Shown: positions 1 through 10,527 of the stretch, in pieces
Numbering within the stretch: the first letter of the stretch is position 1
Layout of the letters: each line of letters starts with the position of its first letter
Source of the DNA: Stagonosporopsis chrysanthemi
Lineage: Eukaryota > Ascomycota > Dothideomycetes > Pleosporales > Didymellaceae
DNA: 64,000 nt
NCBI GenBank assembly: GCA_022560025.1
Contig: JAFISE010000041.1
Coordinates: forward strand, 124,001 to 188,000
Direction of reading: 5' to 3'
Position numbers and translations under genes: made by a program
The notes under the pieces: generated by a model
What the model was told of the DNA's origin: nothing
Database searches by the model: none
Seen by the model: the letters and a program-made list of their open reading frames with translations, nothing else

Positions 1-1566
1 CGTTGGGTTCCAAGAGCTGTACCTGACAATCTGTCGAGCGTGCCCGTAGAGGCCGATGGTCGCAGATAACACCAAGTAAAAGGGGTACGTTATCGAGAAC
101 AGGATGATCATTCTCCTTGAGACAAACTCGGATTTGACTTGGTTAGTGATCCATAATGTAGCGACCAAGCACACAACACTGTCAGATGGTATTAGCGCAG
201 TTTATGAACGTGAAACGTGGGAAAATTGCTCGTACCTGATGACAAACAGCCACTGTGATACAGGATATTGGAAGTAGACCAACTTCCACAGCTCCTCGCC
301 GGAGGAAGGAAATTTGACAATCACAAATGACAGGACCAGACACGTGTACTGTGTGACGAGATAATACGATGCCTCGCGAATGAGAAGCAGCGAAAGCACA
401 CCAAATCTCGCTGTGAAGTCTCGCTTTGTGCCTTCATGCAATGGATCTTGGACGCCGTTGTATATCATTTTGCAGTGTCTCATGGAAGCTTGAGCCCAAC
501 CCTGCGCCCATCGAAGACGCTGCTTCCAGAAGGCGTCAAAGGTTGTAGGCGCTAATTCATAGGAGGTGACGTTGAGATCATGGACTGTCTTGCACCCGCG
601 GGAGAACGCTCGCAGCGCGGAATCGATGTCTTCGGTTAACATGGAGCCATCCATCTTCATCTCACGAAGAAGATTTGTGCGCCAGTAGCCATTGCTTCCA
701 CAGAAGAGTCCAAAGCCCCACATAGTAGAACGTCCGGGATGTGACACAGCGTAGATCTTGTCGAACTCAACAGCAATCATGCTGGCGAGGAATGTGTCTT
801 TGGAGTTGAAGACAATGCATCGGCCTTGAACAATGTCAACCTCGGTGTCGGCCATGAAGCGCTCGGCTGCCCAGCGAGGGCCATTTGGATGCGGGTAGTG
901 GTCGCAGTCGTAAATAGCAATGATATCCGATCCAGTGTCCAAGGTGAGGAAGTAGTTGAGGTTGTCTGCTTTGGATGTAGAGTTGGGAACTTTGATAATC
1001 CTGGCGTGCGGGTATCTCAGAGGCAGTTGGTTGAGTTCGGTCTCAAGGGGCTCGATGGAGTAGGGCGTGTTGTAGAGGATGTTGATTCGAATTTTGTCCT
1101 GAGGATAATCCAATTGTTCCAAGGCGTAGATGGCACGATCTACTATGATATCTTTCTCATTTGGCAGGTAAGCCACAACGACGATATCAAGAACGGGTAG
1201 TTTGCTGTGAGCTGTGGGAAACAGCCAGCCTTTCTCTTCCGCCTCAGTGACAACCTTGCGTGCCTCGCGACAGGGGGTTATGCTCATGAACGCTTCAAGT
1301 ACGGTTGCACCAGCGATGTAAAAGTTCGTACACATGTAGATAAACCAGAAGACAGCGATCAAACCCTCGCTGCAGTACATGTACATGCATGTTGAGAAAA
1401 CGAAGTACGATGCCACGAGACAGAAAGGAGTCCATTCTGAAAGGAACGAAGAAGCCTTTCCGGCAACTTGCCCAAATGTAAGCATCTGACGGGGTCTTGA
1501 TTGGCCAGTCTGTGTGACCGGCACAAACTCGCCAATGTCCACAGTGAAGTTTTTGGTCTCCGACAT
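1..1566 (-). CDS. Family 2 glycosyltransferase (polysaccharide synthase-like), 3' end cut by window edge
   Basis: A membrane-embedded processive sugar transferase of the GT2 type (cellulose/chitin/hyaluronan-synthase-like), expected to build a surface polysaccharide from a UDP-sugar. Start is the first ATG of the frame (1566). Two hydrophobic segments lie at about residues 45-90, then the catalytic domain: DxD in YDCDHYP (D220, D222), the TED motif (about 311-313) and the QRLRW motif (349-353) that marks processive GT2 enzymes. Hydrophobic segments follow. Exon 1 ends at 236. A 57-nt intron (179-235, GTACGA...CTGACAG) restores the frame into exon 2 (178 to beyond 1), which encodes further membrane helices and is open to the window edge. 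Divergent from the GH16-like/acyltransferase gene. Family assignment is firm; the sugar it polymerises cannot be read from sequence. Confidence 0.9.
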
Positions 1567-2898
1567 CGTAGGCCTGAGAGGTGCTGCTCGGCTAAGGACA
1601 AATGTAGGAAGATAAGGTCTTGGTAGGACGACAGTCAAAGAGAGTGGTGGCTGTTCAGATGTGTAGAATTGCAGTGGCTGATCTGAACACTCCAATGAAC
1701 AGAACGAAGGCTGGAGCAAAACAATATGTCGGCACAAGAATGCGATAATCGGACAAAGAAAGGAACCAGATGCCGATTAAAGATGCAATGGAACGCGGTG
1801 TTAGCTCCGGAACAAAATGAATGATTGCATTATGTATGCATGTGCATTGTCGATTGCCCTTCTCGCTGCATTGACCGAGCTGATTCATAGCTGCAAGTGG
1901 GTCTGATCAAAAGTCTTGCAATCATTATCCTTGTCCACCTGCAGATGCGAAACCGCAGGATCCTCTTCAGCACAATCTTGATCGTCGCCATTGGTGAGCC
2001 TTGGCAATACTGAACCATGCCTCCGATATCTCGCATCCATGAGGCGGACCTGGTGTAATGCTGACCTTCTATACTCTGTCACTGAAATTTACTGCAGTGT
2101 ACATAGTATCAACTAGGCTTGGAATCCTTAGGTCTTACGATAGGTAACGCATCCTGCAGGCTCACCACGCTTTGGGGTGGTACTGCGTCCGCCACCTTGA
2201 TGGTACGACTGTAGGCAAATCTGAAGACGAATGACGATCAGCCGGCATACACACGTCCACAGTGGGGCCAACCGTCAGTGCGGCCAAAGGTCGAGGTGCA
2301 GGGCAAGAAGCCTGGTGCTCAACAGAAAATCGATGATGTGTGAGGGAGGGTGGTCCGTGCAAGCTCTGGTGTTTTCGGAACGCACTGGGTACCCCCGCTA
2401 GTACCTGGCGCTAAACGCAGAATTGACCCATGCACTGACAATCATGCTCTTCTTTCTCACATCTTCGCCGGGCTGGCGGATCCACAGGCCGCGCCGCACA
2501 CCGCTCGCTTACACAACTTCTGCATTCGGTGCAGCAGTCCATGCAAAAAAAGCCAAGAAAGCTTGCAAAGGCCCGCCTCGGCGCACGGGAGGAAGATACA
2601 GCATGCTCGACCGACCCCAAGTCGGCACTCTAGCAGGGGTGGCATGTTCTTTCTGATAGGTGACATCAAAATACCGACAGATTGTTGATCGTTCGGCTGA
2701 GACCAGCATTACGGCTCCACTTGAGTCCGTCAAGCTGTTGTTGTTTCGCACTTCTTTTGTGACTGGTATAGCTCCCTTACTGCTGTTAATAGGTTGTCAA
2801 CTTTCCCATCAGACCTCTTGCATGTATGGGATGTTGAGTGCTCACTGCACCTATATCGTCTTTCGTCTTCATTGTCCGCGTGTTCTCATTCGTTCAAC
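1567..2898. promoter_or_regulatory. Divergent intergenic region between GT2 and GH16-like/acyltransferase genes
   Basis: 1.33 kb without a supportable gene. It must hold the 5' ends of both flanking genes, which are transcribed away from each other. The short open frames here lack ATG starts or family features. I see no clear repeat or RNA gene. Confidence 0.5.
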
Positions 2899-5800
2899 AT
2901 GTTCATCTTTAGCTTCCTTGCTTGGACCCTTTGGAACGCTTCGCTCGCAATGAGCGAGGTCGTTGGCGAGGGTGGGAACTGCACATGCGGGTTTTACGAC
3001 GCGGGAACCCAGTCTGTCTTCACTGACTCCATAATCGTATACTTCAACGAAACAGACGCTTTACCTCCCGATCTCGTTGCTGAGCAGTACACCAACAAGT
3101 ACGAAAAAGACTGGAACGCCATCTACCGACAGGGTGCTGACCCTACGAACCTTCAACCTGGCAATGCCTCTATGCATTTCGTCGTACAGCCACCGACCGA
3201 CGACCATATTGTTCAAGGAGCCGGTCTGCGTACAGCACGACGTGACATCCAGCATGGTTCATTCCGCACACTGATCAAGTCGCCAGGACGCACGTCCTCT
3301 GGTTCGGCGATGTCAATGATGTGGAAATGTAATGACACCGAAGTGGCAGAGCTCAGCGTCATGAACATGAACGATGCCTCTGAAGCATGGGTTGGTACCT
3401 TCGTAGGTGGAGAGTTCACCACACGCGATCTTGGTGTCAACTATACCCAGCTCCTAGAGCAGCCAGCCGCGGACCGGAATTACACCACCCAGGAAGGCAG
3501 TCTCACCAATGGTACCATTAATCCTTGGGGGTTCACCGAATATCGCATCGACTGGACCGCCGACTACATCAACTTTTACATTGGGGGCAATCTCACTCGA
3601 CAAATCCTTCACAAAGAGAACAAAGGATTGCCATCAGTCCCAGCACCTCTGTATTTGAAGCATTGGTCGACTGGTAACCGCTTCTCTATGAAAGGTCCAC
3701 CTGGCCGGTCCTCAGTCGCCGAGGTTGGCTGGACGCGCATGTTTTTCAACTCCTCCTCCATGAACGATGTTGCCCGCAAAGACTTTACTGCAAGGTGTTC
3801 AATCGCAGATGCATGTGCAGTCGACGATAGTACACTTCGCGGCTCAACAGCCTTCGCAGAGGATGCCACCAAAAAATGGCGACAAGATCCACACAAGAGC
3901 ATCAAGCGCATGCCAGCGCTCTGGATATCTGTTGCTTGTCTCGCAGTTTCGACGATTCTGCTTATCCATACCTTCATTCGTCGCTTAACGCAGCCAAAGG
4001 CACCCACCCATGGAGCTGCTCCAGCATCAACTGAAGCACCAATCGTAGCTCATAATGAGAAGACTGCTGCCCAGGAGGTCACCGAGCTATGCTCAGACGA
4101 CTCGCTGAAGAAATCACCAGAATCAAGCCGACCCCCATCGTTCAAGTATGAATCTGATGATATGACCATCGAACCAATCGGACCTAGCACCAGCACTTCA
4201 ATCGTCGGAGGCACAACCCCTCATGGGCCTTCTCGCGCAAACTCAATGCGCTTTGATAGCAACGCCACGACACCATATGTCTTGTCGCCGCACAACAGTA
4301 CCTTCGAACTGGGAAGCCACGGTCTGCCTACATTGAGCGAAAGCAACCGCTCCTCTCGATCTCGAGATGGATTATCGCCTGCCATGGCAAGTGGCCACAA
4401 GGGCTACCTGAACAACATTGGCTCCGAGCAGACCATCGCTATACCTCACTGCTCACAACAGACCACCGACAAGATCCAGATGGAAACAGTGACTGAGTCA
4501 GCACTGCCCGCACCGCGTATGAGAGCACAACCGCCACCACCAAGACAACGCATCGACTACTTGGCCGGTCTAGTTGCATTGTGCGCTATCGTTGTCACGA
4601 TCATGCATTTTGGACTTACCTTTGTTCCTGCTATTGTCATTCCTGGTGCTCCGCAACATGCACGATCCGAATACTGGGCCCAAAAGATCGTCGCACCTTT
4701 CATTCTGAACCAGATGTGGTTGGGTGTGTTCTTCACAACCTCTACTCGATTCTTGACTGCTTCTTACCTGAGGAAGGGCAGTGTTGAGGACATCGCTAAG
4801 GCTGCTGTGCGACGAACACCGCGTCTTATGATCCCTGTTGCTTCCATCGCTTTGTTCGAGTACTTCCTCATTGATGTCGGCGCAACCACGTACCTCCGCT
4901 ACATACCATCGCTGACTTGGTCGACCTGGCCCTATGTCACGAGATACGAGAATTTTGGCCAGTACATATCTGAAATCCTTGAGTTGATTTTTTTGGTACC
5001 CAACGCTGTGCCGCAGATCACCTTCAACTACTGCACTGGTGTGCTCTGGACAATTGCGGTCCAACTTCAGGGTTCGTGGCTTGTTCTACTTGGCGCAATA
5101 GTTGTCCGAGAGATGAAGACCACATGGAAGCGCATGGTATTCTACATGTTCTGTATGCTTAACCACTGGTATGCCCGATCCTGGGGCACATACCTGTGGC
5201 TTGGTCTGCTCCTCACGGACCTCGACGTGACCTACAAGTACAAGAAGTTCCTGTACGCGCGGCCAGGAAGGTATTACCCACTTATCACCTTTGCGTGGCT
5301 ATGTGTCGCCGCTGGCTTTGCAGTGAATTTACTGCCCAACTGGATGGATTTCAACTTTGCGACTGCCGAGCACGACATCCATCCCGATGAAGCGACTGGT
5401 GAGGCGCTCTTGCATACGGTTAACGCTGGTTACCCAGCATATTACACACCTCGCTTGAACGGCATTCTCTTCGCAGGTGGCATGCAAGCCATTGTCGAAT
5501 TGTCAACCGCTGTTCAGTGGCTGCTTTCCACGCCGCCCCTGCTCATACTCTTCCCGCACATCTTCACTATATATCTTCTCCACGGCCTCGTCTTCTGGAG
5601 CTGGGGAAGCTGGCTTATGGTGTTTCTCGCTGAACGTGGCTTTGCGTACGGCATTAACGTTGCTATCGTCGGCGTCACTTCTTACGCCATTCTCTTCTTA
5701 TGCTGCCCAATCATCACCCCAATCATCGAAGCGTTGGGTAAGGACATCACGTCTATGGTATGGATGACGGCGCAAGAGAAGAGCCCACCTCGTCGCAGAA

Positions 5801-6039
5801 CCCTGTTTCCATTCCCGGACAACCTGTTTGATGGGCGTGAGGCCAACGGTGACTCGAAGGATGACATCGAGGCAAATTCGAGCAACCGCAGTTCTGCAAT
5901 GGTGCGCAATAGCGCCTCCATCTTTGAGAAGGAAAATGAGAAGGAAAATGAGAAGGAACAGGTTGTTTATAAATCCAGTCCCGTGGTGGATGAAGAAGAT
6001 TGGATGGAAAAGCCAGGTAAAGATACTGCAGGGAAGTAA
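2899..6039 (+). CDS. Fusion protein: signal peptide, GH16-like domain, TM, linker, acyltransferase-3 domain
   Basis: 1046 aa, single exon. The frame is open from 2794, but the first ATG (2899) gives a good signal peptide (about residues 1-17), so that start is chosen. Residues about 20-320 look like a GH16/concanavalin A-like beta-sandwich rich in N-glycosylation sequons, with the conserved YRIDW...FYIGG strand and a late tryptophan (YLKHW). The expected GH16 catalytic E-x-D-x-(x)-E is replaced by EVAEL (E148, A150), so hydrolysis is doubtful. A transmembrane helix follows at about 340-362, then a Ser/Thr-rich linker (about 370-545), and from about 552 to 950 a multi-helix acyltransferase-3 (OafA-like) domain with a His in the first helix (H570). 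The tail is acidic and contains a KENE repeat. Inferred role: binding and O-acylating an extracellular glycan. Confidence 0.85.
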   Translation: MFIFSFLAWTLWNASLAMSEVVGEGGNCTCGFYDAGTQSVFTDSIIVYFNETDALPPDLVAEQYTNKYEKDWNAIYRQGADPTNLQPGNASMHFVVQPPTDDHIVQGAGLRTARRDIQHGSFRTLIKSPGRTSSGSAMSMMWKCNDTEVAELSVMNMNDASEAWVGTFVGGEFTTRDLGVNYTQLLEQPAADRNYTTQEGSLTNGTINPWGFTEYRIDWTADYINFYIGGNLTRQILHKENKGLPSVPAPLYLKHWSTGNRFSMKGPPGRSSVAEVGWTRMFFNSSSMNDVARKDFTARCSIADACAVDDSTLRGSTAFAEDATKKWRQDPHKSIKRMPALWISVACLAVSTILLIHTFIRRLTQPKAPTHGAAPASTEAPIVAHNEKTAAQEVTELCSDDSLKKSPESSRPPSFKYESDDMTIEPIGPSTSTSIVGGTTPHGPSRANSMRFDSNATTPYVLSPHNSTFELGSHGLPTLSESNRSSRSRDGLSPAMASGHKGYLNNIGSEQTIAIPHCSQQTTDKIQMETVTESALPAPRMRAQPPPPRQRIDYLAGLVALCAIVVTIMHFGLTFVPAIVIPGAPQHARSEYWAQKIVAPFILNQMWLGVFFTTSTRFLTASYLRKGSVEDIAKAAVRRTPRLMIPVASIALFEYFLIDVGATTYLRYIPSLTWSTWPYVTRYENFGQYISEILELIFLVPNAVPQITFNYCTGVLWTIAVQLQGSWLVLLGAIVVREMKTTWKRMVFYMFCMLNHWYARSWGTYLWLGLLLTDLDVTYKYKKFLYARPGRYYPLITFAWLCVAAGFAVNLLPNWMDFNFATAEHDIHPDEATGEALLHTVNAGYPAYYTPRLNGILFAGGMQAIVELSTAVQWLLSTPPLLILFPHIFTIYLLHGLVFWSWGSWLMVFLAERGFAYGINVAIVGVTSYAILFLCCPIITPIIEALGKDITSMVWMTAQEKSPPRRRTLFPFPDNLFDGREANGDSKDDIEANSSNRSSAMVRNSASIFEKENEKENEKEQVVYKSSPVVDEEDWMEKPGKDTAGK

Positions 6040-6236
6040 TCAAATGCTACGACATGTTACACGTTCACATATCATAGACCAACTTCTAGAGACAAGCTTA
6101 GAGCTTGAATGTACTATAACTACACTGCTATATTGATTAGGTATTACGCCTCTTGAATGAAGATCAAGTGCATCCGTTAGCGTCCACAATAGCCCTATCT
6201 CCACGCTACAACATCAATTGTTGGGGGTCTTAGGCA

Positions 6237-7956
6237 TCAGTGCTTTTTTGCCCAAAACTTCAAGAACCTGCTCACAGTCCTGATTTCCCACTCATGCGCC
6301 TCCTTAATATACGCCGGCTCAGCAGCAACATCCTTTATGCCGTAGCTATCCCAGTGATGTCCAGCGCCAGCGATCAGATAGCTTGGATGCTTATCACTGC
6401 TGACTCTTGGCTGCGGCGCCAAGTCTGAGTGATAGCAGAGGTCGAGCCAGACATCCGTGCTTCCGTCAATGAGCGCGAGATTTTCGGCTTCGATGTTCCA
6501 CCCGCCGTATTTGTTGTAGTAGTGCAGCTCGGGCGACTTAGGGATGCTGTTATGTTTGCCAGCTGGAAAGGCCCATGTGCACCACTGCTGGGTGTAGTCC
6601 TTCTGAAGGACGCGGGAGATCAGGGAAGGGCCGTGCTTGGGAGCGACCTGATAGGCGCCAGACTCCGCACATGTCGAGTAAAGATAGGAGCGAGAGGCAC
6701 TGTTTGTAGGGTCGGCGTAGAAAGTTTGGTTTTGGGTGCCAAAACAACCAACGTCCGTGCTGTCGATCCTGCCACTTTCACAACTGGGTAGAAGCACTTT
6801 CTTGACATAGTTGGCATAGCCTCCGAGCCCCTTCCAGGATTCACCCTTCGAGTACTTGGATAGCGCTGTGTCAACACTACTTACGTTCTTCGGGGGATCA
6901 ATGTTGGTGATGTTCGAGCAAAAGTTCCAGAAATCGTCAGATCCGTAAGTCTCATTCCAATTGAGCTCTTGCCAGGTGTTCGTTGGATAGTTCATAGGGC
7001 CACCGATGGGAAACGCAATGGTCATAGCAAAGTCACCAAGACTTTGCAGGGCGCCGAGACCAAAAATATCTTTCATCTGCTGGATGCCTTGCTTATCGCC
7101 AGAGTTAATCAGACTGTCGATTTTGCCGACAACGTCAACAATCCTAGATACGCAGTCTGACGGACCATACTTGATGATCGGGTTGTACCATTGCGGATAC
7201 TCCAGTAGGGCTTGAGTAGTAGCACTACTGCCAATGCCACCAGCAAAGATTGAGTTATAGGTCTTCAGAGTGAATGCAGTATGTGCACCCGCAAGACTGC
7301 CGCCGTACGCTATCCAAGGGATGTCAGGTCCACTCAGAGTGTCATTTACTCCGGGGAAGGTAGCATGCTGCCTGAAGAAGGCATTGTCGGCAATAGCTTA
7401 CTCGAATTAGTACGTCTCGCAACTGGTAGAAGAGCTTTGCTTACTTTGTTCTGTTGTCAAGAATCTCAGCTCGTCTGTTGTACTGCTGTTGTAAGGGTAG
7501 CTCTCGCCATAGTACCGGTTCTCGAGGATAACACCGAGCCCGTTGAATTGTTCCATGAGGATTTGAATAACTAAGGACATTAGTTTTCGCACAACTACTT
7601 GCAGCCTGAACACATACTTCCGGTCTCAAGGTTTGAAAACCGGCTCTCTCCGCTAGTCTCCCCACCGATGTAGAGAAATACCGGTCCCCCAGGTTTGTAA
7701 TATGACGAGTCAAAGAAGTAACGTTGCTTGAACGTATTTGTCGTATGTGGTTCATAGCGACTCGAATTCTGGAAATGGTCGATCTGAATTTTGTGAGCAA
7801 AGGGGCCTTTAGCCGTAGTCGCGGAAAGCGTACTGGTTGGTCGATGGTATGAGCAGCGTATGCTGTAGCGGTTCCTCTCTTTGTCTGCCATTGAGAAGAA
7901 GCCGAAAATGCTGACCCAACAGCCGCTAGGACGCAAAATGAGGTCGGAACCTTCAT
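6237..7956 (-). CDS. Secreted serine carboxypeptidase, peptidase family S28
   Basis: Four exons: 7956-7834, 7783-7618, 7570-7445, 7396-6237; introns of 50, 47 and 48 nt with good donors (GTACGC, GTATGT, GTAAGC) and ACTAAT branch sites in two of them. The spliced frame is continuous for 524 aa. It begins with a signal peptide (MKVPTSFCVLAAVGSAFS). Splicing intron 1 creates the family motif QPIDHF at its junction, which supports the model. Next come GGPVFLYIGGE, ENRYYGESYP, the nucleophile elbow GGSLAG (Ser172; the family usually has GGSYAG), a candidate Asp in STDVWLD and the His region GAGHHWD. S28 enzymes cleave after proline, often at acid pH, outside the cell or in the vacuole. Convergent with the fusion gene, about 200 nt between stops. 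Confidence 0.9.
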
Positions 7957-8702
7957 TGTGCGAGTATTGTAACGAGGACTGAGCAGAGCGACACCCGGCC
8001 TTTTAAGGTCCACCGCATGCTCGTATTTCCGATTCTGAGGTTGCAATTGCAGCTGGCGTTCGCGTCATGCCCGTTGGAACCTGTAAAGGCGGGGCAGATC
8101 AAAGCGAGCGATGCCTCAACAGGCAGGTACTTACAAAGCTTAGGCAAGCTTAGCAGTGCTTATCGCGGCTTGATAGGGGCCCTGACAGCGCCAGATGAAA
8201 GTCGCTCATGCCTGTGGCTGCGGCGAGAGGTCAAGATATTACTGATCCGCCGTCCCACAATTTTTGTCTACATTTCTTAGCGTCCCTAAGGCATTTCCAA
8301 AAACTACGATAGCGACACTGAACATAAAATTTCGAGGGCATAGATGCGATGTCAGATCTAGCAATCTCGTCAATAAAATCGAGCGTCTGTGTTGCTAATA
8401 GTTGACGACACGACCAAAGCCTTCGGTTAGATAAATACTGCGGGTGAATTGTCGTACATTCTTGTTCATCGTAGAACGGATCCTCTTCTCCGAGATTTGA
8501 CTGCTGGTACTTAGTTAGACGCTTTGTACAGCATCGCGACTAAGTCTAGATTAGAGCGCGAGTCCGACGTGCTTCTGCTTTCTAAAAGACAAATAGAACG
8601 ACGTTGAATGAGTTAATAATTGAATTGACTTCGAACGGGTAGTTCTGTACCGAACCCCCGTAGCCCTGCATTGTTTACTGAACTAAGCAACTGCCAAGTA
8701 TG
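7957..8702. other. Intergenic, upstream of S28 peptidase
   Basis: About 750 nt lying 5' of the S28 gene and 3' of the PEBP gene, both on the minus strand. No gene, RNA or clear repeat recognised; it should hold the peptidase promoter. Confidence 0.5.
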
Positions 8703-9550
8703 CTAAGCTTTCACATTCATGGCTTTTACTTCCCAAGCACCTGTGTTATGTGTTAGTGTGCTTTCAGACACGTCAGTCATCTGCAGTACCTTATCGACCG
8801 CAGCCTGACCCATCATGGCTGCGTTCGCGGCTGCACTCTTATAAGTGCCTTGCACGAGCATAAAATTCGCCGCCTCCAGCTTCAATCCCTTCTTCTCCAT
8901 AAGATTCTGTGCATTGAATCCCCATCGATCCTTCAGGTCCTGGACTTCGCTCTGCTTGCCTGCAATTGCAGCGACATACGCCTGCTGTAGTTCCTGCAGA
9001 TCTTCTGACGTAATGTTAACCTGACCAGATGCACTGGCTACGATGAAGACGTAGCGATGGGGCCGAGAGTAGAGGTAGTTCGGCAACGGTGCAGGACCGA
9101 TATATGGTGAAACCTCGGTTGCTTGGGTGATGTTCAGGGAACCGTCGGAGCCTGTAGAGATGTTACTGACCAGCCAGTGTCGAACCTGGCCAAAGTATGT
9201 GTCATCATTCATCATAAGGTCCTAAGTCGTGGTAAGCTATAGCTCAGCAGTGCTTGCAGTGCGCCCTACAGGATCGGTCATGATCAGGACCAAATTTTCC
9301 AAAGGCTTAGAAGGCTACGACACATCAGTATTTACTGTACAACAGAAACCATTCGTATACGTACTACAGGGCTCAAGGATAACTTTGGCTGTGCTTGAGT
9401 CTGTTCGCGATCGAGCCCCTCACCCGGCTTGCTTAACTTCGTTTCTGGCCACGTGACTATCAACTCGTACGACAAGCCGGCATCGGTTGACAATACATCT
9501 GGTGTGACTTTGTGCTCCGAGAAGAGTGCGCTGTTATGAGTAGTCGACAT
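8703..9550 (-). CDS. Phosphatidylethanolamine-binding protein (PEBP) family
   Basis: Three exons: 9550-9365, 9314-9270 and 9221-8703, with introns of 50 nt (GTACGT...TCGTAG) and 48 nt (GTAGGG...CTTAG); 249 aa. Exon 2 is only 45 nt. Splicing joins MTDP to DLMMNDD, rebuilding the PEBP signature DPD, followed by VRHWL and the GPAPLPNYLY...HRY region that forms the ligand pocket of this fold. No signal peptide, so probably cytosolic. Relatives include yeast Tfs1, an inhibitor of carboxypeptidase Y; whether this copy inhibits a peptidase is not shown. Its position next to a serine carboxypeptidase gene is suggestive only. The weak donor of intron 2 is the least certain border. Confidence 0.85.
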
Positions 9551-10527
9551 GTTTGTGTGGATATCTGGACTGTAAGTGAAGTACGGTTGCCAGTACCATT
9601 AGCGACCTTGGGCGATATATAGCTGAAGTTCGCTCATCATAAGTACAGGCCATTTGCATATGAGTGCATCATACGCTCCTATTCGGGAACATGGCCTGTT
9701 TCCGTTCGCTTCAAGGGCATAGATATGCAGGGCCGTCGAAAGGTGTGGAGTACTTCATGACGTGCCAATGACATGCACGACCACCCCAAGCTGTCTGACT
9801 GCCATCATCACCTTCCGCGACAGGCGGATCCGCTCATGCATGTGTAATCGCTGGAAGCAACGGCACTCATAGCATTCGACGCAGACTGAGATTGGGGTAG
9901 CTGAAGTGGTGTCGTGATGACGCCGGCGCCTCGCTTGCGGAACATCCGGGCTTCGTTGCATTCAGGGCGTCGACAACACCGCACTCACTGCACAACACCA
10001 GCTCAAGACTGACAGCTAAGATCCAACTATGGCGTAGAGATTTCAGGTGTCTTAAAAATTACGGAAGGCAAGATTGGGGAGGATCCGTGCCCTACTCGAC
10101 ACAATACGGGTCGTGCAACAGCCGCATGCGCGAGTCGTGCGTCCTGCGCCGACTGCGAGACTGATGGCGTCAAAATTCGTCCCGCAGTCGACACAAATTC
10201 GAACATTCCCCCTTTAGGCAATGGCTGAATAATCTGGCCACTACACCTTGTGAGGTCGTGAGTAATGTTCCCAGCCGTATGCTACTGAAGTTCACGAGAA
10301 TGTTCAAGCGAATCCTAAGAGGACGCAGAGCTGCGAGGTGTTGCGCGGTAACAGGCCGTTGGCCTCTTCACGCCAATCATCGTGAACTCGGTGACATATC
10401 GATATGCTATCGACTCAAAGAGCACGAATCACAGCGAGAGGCCTATTTTGATCGTTCTCCCCGGTCTTTGAGGCTCTCAACTCCTCTGTTTGTTCACTAC
10501 TCATAATTCATCACCATTAGCACGGCC
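9551..10527. promoter_or_regulatory. Divergent intergenic region between PEBP and P-type ATPase genes
   Basis: 977 nt between two divergent starts. No coding frame with family features. It should carry promoters for both genes. No metal-response element could be assigned with confidence. Confidence 0.5.

Noticed and set aside
2794..2898. Extended N-terminus of the GH16-like/acyltransferase protein
   Set aside because: Begins with TTG; the ATG at 2899 gives a proper signal peptide.
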